DNA of 8,396 nucleotides. It comes from JBOHTO01 sp050733695 (GTDB lineage: Bacteria > Gemmatimonadota > Gemmatimonadetes > Gemmatimonadales > Gemmatimonadaceae). The stretch is taken from positions 1 to 8,396 of the forward strand of contig JBOHTO010000149.1 of assembly GCA_050733695.1 (NCBI GenBank). Direction: 5' to 3'. Positions 1-7,500 of the stretch are shown here, in pieces. The position numbers and the translations under genes are program-made. Under the pieces are notes generated by a model. The model was not told where the DNA came from. It made no database searches and worked only from the letters and a program-made list of their open reading frames with translations. The number at the start of each line of letters is the position of its first letter. The stretch's first letter is position 1.

Positions 1-345
1 CATGAGGAGGTTGGCCGAGCCGGTGAGGACAAAGTGGCCCGGTGCGCGTTGCGCTTCCCGATCGACGACGGCCTTGATGGCGAGGAGGAGATCCGGGGCC
101 CGTTGCACCTCGTCGATGATCATCCTCTCAGCCCGGGCAACGAAGATGTCCGGCTCGGCGATCGCCTCGGCGCGGGTACTGGCATCGTCGAGGGTGAGAC
201 GCAGACAGGGCGCGAGTGCGGGATGGCTTTGGACGAGCGTGCTCTTTCCTACCTGTCGTGGGCCGGTGACGACGACGATGGGGAAGATGGTGAGCAGATC
301 GTCGAGGCGGGGTGCGGCGGCTCGGGCGAGGATCGGCACAGACAT
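1..345 (-). CDS. AAA family ATPase, DUF4143 type, N-terminal fragment cut by the window edge
   Basis: The frame is read from an ATG at 345 down to base 1 and is still open there (115 codons visible; family members are usually around 400 residues, so most of the protein lies outside). Visible motifs in order are a Walker A GPRQVGKST at residues 28-36, an LDDASTR segment at 52-58, a Walker B MIIDEVQRAPDLL at 75-87, and a sensor-1-like FVLTGSANLL at 105-114. This order, especially IIDEVQR followed by LTGSAN, is characteristic of the AAA_14/DUF4143 ATPases. These are widespread in bacteria and archaea and have no settled function, so I assign only predicted ATP binding and hydrolysis. The start is favoured because the ATPase core begins about 20 residues later, as usual, and a near-consensus promoter ends 5 nt upstream. 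No Shine-Dalgarno sequence is visible. The gene sits 134 bp beyond the methyltransferase stop with its own promoter, so it is probably a separate transcription unit. Confidence 0.85.
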   Translation of the reverse strand, partial: MSVPILARAAAPRLDDLLTIFPIVVVTGPRQVGKSTLVQSHPALAPCLRLTLDDASTRAEAIAEPDIFVARAERMIIDEVQRAPDLLLAIKAVVDREAQRAPGHFVLTGSANLLM

Positions 346-350
346 GGAGC

Positions 351-379
351 ACTCTACGCCGTAAATCTGGACATGTCAA
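351..379 (-). promoter_or_regulatory. Sigma-70-like promoter of the DUF4143 ATPase, probably giving a leaderless mRNA
   Basis: On the minus strand a perfect -35 box TTGACA (379-374) is followed, after exactly 17 bp, by TAGAGT (356-351), which matches four of six positions of the -10 consensus. Only five bases separate the -10 box from the ATG at 345. Transcription normally starts about 6-7 bases past the -10 box, so the predicted +1 falls on or next to the A of the start codon. That agrees with the absence of a ribosome binding site. The -35 box overlaps the 8-bp palindrome GACATGTC (370-377) and lies against the operator-like cluster at 380-428. Boxes and spacing are seen directly; leaderless initiation is inferred. 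Confidence 0.6.
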
Positions 380-428
380 GTCCGATTTTCAGACTTCGGA
401 CGTCCGGAAAACGGACATTGCGTGTCCG
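380..428. promoter_or_regulatory. Cluster of GTCCG/CGGAC inverted half-sites, probable operator
   Basis: Five copies of one pentamer occur in 49 bp: GTCCG at 380-384, 402-406 and 424-428 (an exact 22-bp period), and its complement CGGAC at 397-401 and 412-416. They build a perfect 10-bp palindrome CGGACGTCCG (397-406), a perfect inverted repeat GTCCG-N5-CGGAC (402-416) whose spacer is GAAAA, an overlapping one CGGACA-N5-TGTCCG (412-428), and a longer imperfect repeat with arms at 380-390 and 407-416. A 22-bp period is about two helical turns, which would put bound dimers on one face of the DNA. The cluster directly abuts the -35 box of the ATPase promoter, so a repressor or activator site is the natural reading. 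The cognate regulator is not identifiable here. Parts could also fold as RNA hairpins at the 3' end of the methyltransferase transcript. Confidence 0.5.
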
Positions 429-435
429 CTCGCCC

Positions 436-451
436 GTTTGCTTCGGCAAAC
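436..451 (-). terminator. Small hairpin downstream of the methyltransferase stop, possible terminator
   Basis: A perfect 6-bp stem GTTTGC/GCAAAC encloses a four-base loop. It begins 28 bp past the methyltransferase stop codon. On the plus strand the loop reads TTCG closed by a C-G pair, the extra-stable UUCG type; on the minus strand it reads CGAA. No T-run follows on either strand, so this is a weak terminator candidate. It may act together with the further inverted repeats at 380-428. Sequence symmetry is certain; termination is a guess. Confidence 0.3.
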
Positions 452-479
452 CCTTCTCCTCCAGACACTTGCGCGGTTC

Positions 480-3400
480 CTAGGTTGTCCCGCTCAGAGC
501 GCGGAAGTGCCGCAACGTCGCGTCGAGGCGGGCCTGGTAGTCCCAGCCCACGTGGAACGTCTCGAAGATGTGCGCCACGTCGCGCCCGGAGACTCCGTAC
601 AGATGCGCGACGGCGGCGTCGAGCTGGTGGATGAGGTCGTCCTTTTCGTCCTCGGCCAGTGGGGAGGGCGTCACGCCTACTGCGGCGCCCCATTCCTCGA
701 AGCGGTCGTCGTCGGCGACGGCGAGGCGGGAGGAGAGAGCGATCACGCGGTCGCGGAGCGCGGAGCCCTGTGGCGGGCGCGGGATGGGCAGGGGGTTGAA
801 GACGAAGTACGTCAAGTGAGTTTCGACGAAACGACGCGCGTACCAATCGAGTGGAAGCGACGACAGCGCTCCCAGGACAAAGGCCTCATCACGCCGATCT
901 CCACGCGGCCAGAGCAAGTAAGGGGCGGTGTGTGCTATCACCACGTGTGGCGGCACGAGCGCGGCGCGAACCGTTCTGGTGTCCGTCGCTCTCGATACGT
1001 CCCGAAATGCGATCCGCGTGTGCTGACATGGCAGTGTGCGGCGGTCCGTTGCCCATCCCGCGGTAAACTCAGTGAATGGTGAGCCGCCCCGACCGGCGGC
1101 GAGTTCCCGCTGCCGCTGGAGCACGGGGACAACTTCACGTGGGTCAGCCCAGCCATAGTATGTCCCGGTGTCCGGCGTCCAGAGATCGAATGATTCGCCC
1201 TTGAACACCGGCCAGAAGCCACGCGGCCGTCGTTTGGATTCGAGATCCATCAGGTTCGAATCGTTCGTCGCATGTAGCTCCACATACGGACGTGCCCGCC
1301 AGGAGCGCCCGTCGTCCAGATCAAGCCGCGGCGCCTGACGAAGCTTGAGGAAGACGTCGGTCGAAGCGGGTGATGGCAGCAGTGGCAGCGAGGCGGTGTC
1401 GTTCCATTCGCGGACGGACGAGCCGCGGAATTGCGGACGTTCGGCCACATTCCGGACACCGACATCGAATGCGTCGCGACTCGAGTAGGGCCCGTCAAGA
1501 ATGATCTCTGCCCCTCCGTTGGTCGCCACTCCTCGCGTGATCGCCGCGAGCGCGATTGTGTACTGAGGATGTACCTCCTCAAACACCCACTGCATGTTGT
1601 TGAGAAGCATCGTGAGTTCCGCACGCTGGGCTCGGCCGAATATCTGTTGGCGAAATTCCATTGAACCCTTCGCCGCGAACGCCGACCGCGGAAGCACGAC
1701 GCCCATCCGTCCACCGTTCTCGCTCACGAGGGCCCAGAACCGCCAGCAGAACGCCTTGTAGAGATCGGGGTCGCCAGTGCCCATCCCGGGATACGAACCG
1801 GATGCCAATACGTTCCGTAGCGCGGATACCTCCGCCAGCTCAGATTCGTACATCGCTATCAGGTCTTCCCTTTCCCTGCGAAGTGCAGCCATCCGCTGGC
1901 CCATGTCACGTCGGTTCAGCCCGCGCAAGCCTGGTTCGTGCCGTGCCCAGAACGCGTGCTCTTCAAGCTTTACCTTCTCCCACGGCGGATTCCCGAGAAT
2001 CACATCGAACCCCGCCCGCTCCCGCAGGAACACCTGCGGAAACGCGATCGGAAAATGCAGCGGTCTGAGCCCTTGCAACCGCGTCTCCGCCTTCCGCACC
2101 AGCCGATCGCGAAAGCGATCCGCCGACTCGAAGTGCGACGTCACGTTCCCCTCGTTCACCCGCGCCGCGATCTCATCATCGAGTCGCGACGCCGCGAGCA
2201 CCGTGAACAGATCGTTCGTTCCCGCTACCCGGTCACGCACCTTCTCGTACAACTTTCGCGCTTCCTTCACCTCAGCCGCCGTCGCCTCCGCCAGACGACC
2301 CAGCTTCGCCAGCGGCTCCCGCGCCCGCCCGAGCAACTCCTCCGCCGACGCGCCGAACAGGTCATCGGCGTTAAGCAGCTCCTCCGCCTCGGCGAGCGTC
2401 GCGATCCCCACCAACGAATTGCCGACGATGAGGTTCATGTCCAGGAACGACAACGGCAGCCCCGGCACAAAGGTGTGGATCCAGAGCGAGAGCCGCGCGA
2501 GCTCCACGGCCAGCGGATTGAGGTCGACGCCGTGGACGCACCGCCGCGCGATCTGTCGCCGCAGGAGCTGGGTGTCTTCGATCGGCTCGCCGCGCCAATC
2601 GTCGCCAAGCTGCTCGCGCGCCTTTGTCCGCAGTCGCTCCAGTTCGTCCCGCACCCCCGGCAACCGGCGCTTCGCTAGGTAGCCCGACAGCCCGCGCTCC
2701 AGATGGTCCACCGCGGCGACGAGAAAATGCCCGCTTCCCATCGCGATGTCGGCCACGTGAAAGTCGAAGAAGCGATCGGCTGCCTCACGATCGTCGTAGA
2801 TCGTGTCGAGTCGGACGAGATGCTCCGCCAGCGCCGGTTCGAGCGCGCGATCCAGCAGATGCTCGACAGCGAAATCCTTGGTGTAGTACGCGCCGCTCGC
2901 CTTGCGGGCGCCCGACTTGTCGTGCAGGTATACCTCGCCGGCGGCCACTACAACGTCGGTGGCAGCGGGCGCTGCACGACGTCGCGTTCCCGCACCTGCC
3001 GCCCGGCGCGGTGTCGGCTGCACCGGCACGTACGCTCCTCGCGCGTCCACCGCCAGGTCCTGCTCGGCGACACTCAACTCCTGCTCGAGCAGCCCTTCGT
3101 AGATCGTGCCGAACTCGCGCACGCCCAACGCGCGGAAGTCCACCGGCCCGAGCACCGCTTCGTGCGTCTCATCGAGCAGCAGCGCACGGAGCGCGGGAGC
3201 AAACTGGCGATCGGCGAGTTTTACCTTCGCCAGTGCTATCGCTACCGGAGAACTCTCGCTGGAGAACAGACCGCCGTTGTACACCGGCACACGCCATCCG
3301 GCGTTGCCCTTCTCCACCGCCTTCCAGAGTTGATTGACCTCGGTCCAGTAGAAGTCCTCGTCTCCGTAGTCGATGCCGCGAGCGGCCTCGTCCGCGAGTC

Positions 3401-4565
3401 GCTGCGCCATTCGCTTGAGGGAATGCTCGCGATACGCTTCGCTCGTGTGATACGGAAGGAGCTCCTTGTCTTCAGCGTAGGCCACGAAGAGCAGTCGGAA
3501 CAGCGTGAGCAGCGTCATCTCCAGTGTCTCGTGGAGTTGCTCGCGCGACGGATTGCGAAACCGGCGGGCGCTGGCAAGCGCCCCGGCGAGCCGCGGCATG
3601 ACGTCCTCGTAAACGCGGTCCCGCAACCGCGCGCCGAGATCTGCCGCGAAGCGGCGTGAGGCATCGAGAATGTTGACGAAGCTGCCGTTCTCCCCAAGCG
3701 CGTCGGCGGACGCGAGCAGCGTGAGATAGCCTGCGCGCGTATCATCGAGGAGGGCGAGGTTGATCTCGACGAAGGTCTCCGTGCGCCCGCGGCGAGCGGT
3801 CCCCGTGCCCGGCTTCACCGGATAGATGCGCAGCACAGCGCCCGCCGCGACGACGACGTAGTCGAGATGCTCGGCGTCCGCCTTCGCGAGCGCGTAGGAG
3901 ACCGGGGAAAGACCATCGTATTGCGCGTTCGCGGGCTCGATCTCGTCGGGCCGGTCGAGAAAAACCGCGATCGCGGTGCGGGTACCGGCCGCGCGAAGAA
4001 TGGCGGCGGGTCCCGCTGTCTGCTCAATGGTGTAGCCGAGGCCTGTGACGAGGGCGCGGCCGCGCCGGTCGAGCATCGGTTGCCCCAGCTCACATGCCTT
4101 CCGCCAATCTGCACGCGCGGGAACGCCCTGCTCCAGCTCGTGCATGGCGAACAGGCCGGCGTTGCGAACACCTGGAACGGGCTGGTCGAGCTGCGCGAGG
4201 TTGGCGCGGAGGAACGCGTCTGCAGCGTGCCTGTCGGGGGCATCGAGCGCGGCGATCGCGATTCGCTCGCCCTGCGCGAGGTCGAGATCCGTGTGAATCG
4301 ACCATTCGTCGCCGAAGCGAGTGGCCAGCGCGACGAGGTGGTGACCGTAGGTCACGGCCACGAGCACTGGCGCGGCCCGGCTCGCCTGACGACGATGGTG
4401 GAGGTCGCGGAGTTGGGCGGATGTCGGGCAGCCCGCCGCCGGGTAGGCGATCACCTCCAGCCCCATGGGGCCGCGGCCGATGATCAGGACGCCTGCCGAG
4501 AAACCGGGGAGCGCCGGGGCGGGCAGGTCGCGAATGTCGTCGCGGGCTTCAAGGAACGCTGTCAC
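480..4565 (-). CDS. Eco57I/type IIG-like N6-adenine DNA methyltransferase with specificity region, no visible nuclease motif
   Basis: This is a 1361-residue protein predicted to transfer a methyl group from S-adenosylmethionine to adenine in a specific DNA site. Residues 1-250 form an N-terminal domain. Its latter part (about 175-250) looks like the N-terminal domain of type IIG/HsdR-type enzymes, but I find no PD-(D/E)xK signature. Residues 340-500 are the helical connector typical of the type IIG/PglX group (FRLLFVAYAEDKELLPY, then YNGGLF, then GTIYEGLLEQEL). The methylase core shows motif X (KASGAYYTKDF, 555-565), motif I (DIAMGSGHF, 606-614), the acidic motif (VHGVDLNPLAVELARLSLWI, 677-696) and catalytic motif IV (ILGNPPW, 856-862). 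Residues of about 1060-1270 resemble the target-recognition region of these enzymes. The GTG at 4565 is preceded by GAGGG at a 7-nt spacing. It lies 25 bp behind the SIR2 gene, so the two are very likely co-transcribed. BREX PglX and DISARM DrmMI are relatives in architecture, but their partner genes are not present here. Confidence 0.92.
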   Translation of the reverse strand: MTAFLEARDDIRDLPAPALPGFSAGVLIIGRGPMGLEVIAYPAAGCPTSAQLRDLHHRRQASRAAPVLVAVTYGHHLVALATRFGDEWSIHTDLDLAQGERIAIAALDAPDRHAADAFLRANLAQLDQPVPGVRNAGLFAMHELEQGVPARADWRKACELGQPMLDRRGRALVTGLGYTIEQTAGPAAILRAAGTRTAIAVFLDRPDEIEPANAQYDGLSPVSYALAKADAEHLDYVVVAAGAVLRIYPVKPGTGTARRGRTETFVEINLALLDDTRAGYLTLLASADALGENGSFVNILDASRRFAADLGARLRDRVYEDVMPRLAGALASARRFRNPSREQLHETLEMTLLTLFRLLFVAYAEDKELLPYHTSEAYREHSLKRMAQRLADEAARGIDYGDEDFYWTEVNQLWKAVEKGNAGWRVPVYNGGLFSSESSPVAIALAKVKLADRQFAPALRALLLDETHEAVLGPVDFRALGVREFGTIYEGLLEQELSVAEQDLAVDARGAYVPVQPTPRRAAGAGTRRRAAPAATDVVVAAGEVYLHDKSGARKASGAYYTKDFAVEHLLDRALEPALAEHLVRLDTIYDDREAADRFFDFHVADIAMGSGHFLVAAVDHLERGLSGYLAKRRLPGVRDELERLRTKAREQLGDDWRGEPIEDTQLLRRQIARRCVHGVDLNPLAVELARLSLWIHTFVPGLPLSFLDMNLIVGNSLVGIATLAEAEELLNADDLFGASAEELLGRAREPLAKLGRLAEATAAEVKEARKLYEKVRDRVAGTNDLFTVLAASRLDDEIAARVNEGNVTSHFESADRFRDRLVRKAETRLQGLRPLHFPIAFPQVFLRERAGFDVILGNPPWEKVKLEEHAFWARHEPGLRGLNRRDMGQRMAALRREREDLIAMYESELAEVSALRNVLASGSYPGMGTGDPDLYKAFCWRFWALVSENGGRMGVVLPRSAFAAKGSMEFRQQIFGRAQRAELTMLLNNMQWVFEEVHPQYTIALAAITRGVATNGGAEIILDGPYSSRDAFDVGVRNVAERPQFRGSSVREWNDTASLPLLPSPASTDVFLKLRQAPRLDLDDGRSWRARPYVELHATNDSNLMDLESKRRPRGFWPVFKGESFDLWTPDTGTYYGWADPREVVPVLQRQRELAAGRGGSPFTEFTAGWATDRRTLPCQHTRIAFRDVSRATDTRTVRAALVPPHVVIAHTAPYLLWPRGDRRDEAFVLGALSSLPLDWYARRFVETHLTYFVFNPLPIPRPPQGSALRDRVIALSSRLAVADDDRFEEWGAAVGVTPSPLAEDEKDDLIHQLDAAVAHLYGVSGRDVAHIFETFHVGWDYQARLDATLRHFRALSGTT

Positions 4566-4572
4566 GCCAGCA

Positions 4573-4577
4573 CCCTC
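4573..4577 (-). promoter_or_regulatory. Ribosome binding site of the methyltransferase
   Basis: GAGGG on the minus strand sits seven bases before the GTG at 4565, an ideal distance. It lies inside the 25-bp gap after the SIR2 stop codon (TGA at 4593-4591). It decides the start, because the reading frame stays open further upstream into the SIR2 gene. It also supports translation from a shared mRNA. Confidence 0.7.
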
Positions 4578-4590
4578 AGGAACCCACTTA

Positions 4591-7500
4591 TCAGGCCTGC
4601 GGGAATTTGCGCAAGCGCTGCACCATTTCTATTGCGCTCTGCGAATTTGTTGCGTCGGCGACTTCCTCCGCTGCCTGCAGACAGCGGCTTCTATCCCCAC
4701 CGGCGTTGATGGCCACTTCGAGCGCTTGGACCGCAGCACCCGCGGTCCAGGACTGAATCGAGCGATGACTCGCAAGAAACTTGACGATACTCACGGCCGC
4801 GTCCGGGTGGTCGCGTACCCATTCAAACTTCTCCTCTCGCCACTCCCAGAGCATGCTGTCAGCATCGGACATCGGATCGCAGCTAGACGCTTCGAGCTGT
4901 GCTGCCACCTGGACCGAGTCCTCCGGCAACGCCGCAACCCATGAGATCATCTCCTGAACCTCTTCCGGATCGAGCGCCAGCGGTACGTTGGTGCACCGGT
5001 CACGCCAGTAGGGCAGCAGAATCTCTTCCCACAGCTCACGCCTTTCGTCCGCCGTGACATTGGGAAGGTGGCGCGGCAGCGCGCCGGCGAACGCGCGACG
5101 GGCTTCTGCAGTAGCGTGCTCCATGAACTGATGAAGGCGCACCAGCGACCAGTGGCTCTCCCGCCGATGCACGACGATCATTGCAATGACATCGCCGAGT
5201 TCGCTCGAACGATCCGGCGCGACTACCGCGGACGTCGCCAGAAAGGCGGGCCAGTAGGGATTCAAGGCCGCTACAACGGTCCACGACCACGTGCGCGGCA
5301 TCAGAAGACCATCCCAGAGTTGGGCCGCGCGCTCGCCCTCTGATATGTCGAACGCCGGGAACAGCACGCTTTCCGCCCAGGGGTAGTCCCCCGCCGCGAG
5401 GCGCTCCACTGCGGCGGCGAGGATCGGCCGGGCAAACATGCCCGCGGGCGACGCATCGCCCAGGACTCGCTCCCAACGCGCCTTTTCGGCGTCGTCAACG
5501 CTGAGCACAAACTGACCATCCACTCGGTCCCGCGCTTCGGCGACTCTCCGCCAGACCAGCGCAGCATGGCCGGCGGGATGGTTTTTGGCGTGCTCAAACC
5601 AGTCGGATTCGCCGATTCCAGCCACTGCCGTGCGGGATAGCTGGAAGATCGCGTCCGCGGCCCGATCGTACGCGTCAAGGAGATCGGAGGAAGTGTCCTG
5701 TGGGAACTCGCGCGTCCAATGCCACACCGCAAATGCTACGGCATTGGCGGCGCTGGCGGGCCAACCACTGTCCGCGCATAGGCCCAGAAAAGCCATCTGT
5801 TGGTCGATAGTAGGCCTCGCCTCTCGGAGCCCCCACGAGATTGCCTCGACCAGTCGCGCCGCACTCGCACTGGAATCGGTCGACGACACTGCGGCGAGCA
5901 CTCTGAAGATCCCCGTTGCCCAGTCTGGATCTGTCCTCGCTGCAATCTGGACAGCGCCCAAGAGCGCGGATTGCTCGTCCCGGCTCCCCGCATCCGTGAG
6001 CACGACGATTAGCCGACTAACCGCAACTTCAGGAGGCCACGCGAGCATCTGGTCGGCAGAGATCGGGGATGGTCCTTCACCGAGCCAGCCGACCTGACCT
6101 GCCAAACGGGACTCGTCTCGGTCGCCTTGTCTCCACGTCGGATGGCTGGCGCTTTCGGTCTCGGCGAAGCTGGTCGTGACCGCGCTGTCCGGCGCAAGGC
6201 CGTGGAGTAGCTGGCTGAGGCTAAAGCGGACACGTGCCTCATGCTCATCGAGTGCCCCATCCCACCACGGGTCATCCCGCAACGCTGCGATGAATCGAGA
6301 CTTCGCATTCTCGGTTGCGTGGCCGTACTGAGCGCCAAGCAGAAAGTAGAGCTCCGGCCCAAGTGGCAGCTCGCAAGGCCACCGCTGCGCCGTGGCCTGG
6401 TCCAGGAGGGCATCAGCTTCGATAGTTGGATGACGCGCAAAGGCGTAGAGCGCGAGCCGCCGAAGCAAGGCACGATTCTCCGGGCCGCTACGCGCCATGG
6501 CGAACTCAGCGAGTCGTTCAGGATCGCTGTCGCGAAGCTCGTCCAGAGCCTGCCGTACCATCACAATGAACACATCTTCCGCGTGGGAATAACGACCCTG
6601 GATCGAGGGCGCGATCGACGTACGCCGATAGCTCAGCCGATCGTAGGAATCATCGGTTCCGCGCGCCAAGTCCAACATCTCGTAGGCTTCCAGTATTCTC
6701 TGCTCGCCTAACCGCAGCATTGCGGGCGCACAGAGCTTCGCGATCTCAGCACCGTGCTCCTCGAGGTAGTCGGCCAACTCGGACGCGTCGCCGCTAATCT
6801 CGATGCGGATCGAAAGCGCAAGTAGGGGAACGCCTCCGCCGGTGAGATCTTTATCCTCGATAGGCAGGTGAGGCCGTTCGACCCCCGTCAGGCGGATGCG
6901 CGTCAACCATCGCAGAATGGCGACTGCCTCCTCAGCGTAGCCGTGCTCCGCCAGCCGCTTTAGCAACCACGTCTTGCGACGAAAGGGGTACGATGACACA
7001 TGCGCCTGATTCGTGATCAGCGCGACGAACTGACGAAGTACAGGCCGCCGTGGGATCGGATCCGCGCGCCAGAGGTGCAGCATGAGCTGGCCCGCAAACG
7101 TCGGAAGGAGGTTCAAAGGGCGCCGCCCGAGCCATTTGAGGAGGGGAGGCGCGTCGCCGTCGGCAAAATTGGTCAAGCACCAGTCGCCCCAGTGGCGCAG
7201 ATCCACCGCCGTGCTCAGCTCATCGGTCAATGGGTCCAGCAACCCCACAGAGGCTACCCAGTTGAACCATTCCTCAGTTAGCGCGGCTCTCAGGAAAGTG
7301 GTGCGGCCCGCGTCCGTTGCAAGGCGGGTGCGCACATAATCCGCCTCCTGCGGCGACGCGGGCGGCCCGGTGGCTACAAGCCATCTCATTTCAGCATCGT
7401 GATCGACCGGCGACGCCTGCGCATACCACCGCCACCGCTGCATCCCGAGGTGGAGCTCCGCGTACTTGTCGCCGCTGGGCGTCGTGTCGAAGACAACGGG

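Noticed and set aside
800..1990. Possible lower GC in the target-recognition half of the methyltransferase, suggesting domain swapping
   Set aside because: Hand counts of several 60-base rows vary widely on both sides (about 48-70% versus 55-77%), so the difference is only a weak tendency and not a clear boundary.
2703..3659. Long plus-strand open frame of 318 codons opposite the methyltransferase
   Set aside because: It lies entirely antisense to a gene with clear catalytic motifs, and its product is Arg/Val/Glu-rich without recognisable domains. Long antisense frames are expected from codon bias in GC-rich genes. The same holds for plus-strand frames at 1777-2682, 312-1082 and 3867-4709.
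480..4565. Assignment of the methylase as BREX PglX or DISARM DrmMI
   Set aside because: The architecture is related, but none of the partner genes (BrxL/PglZ/BrxC or DrmA/B/C and helicase) is in the window, and the upstream partner is a SIR2 protein. A wider island could still change this.
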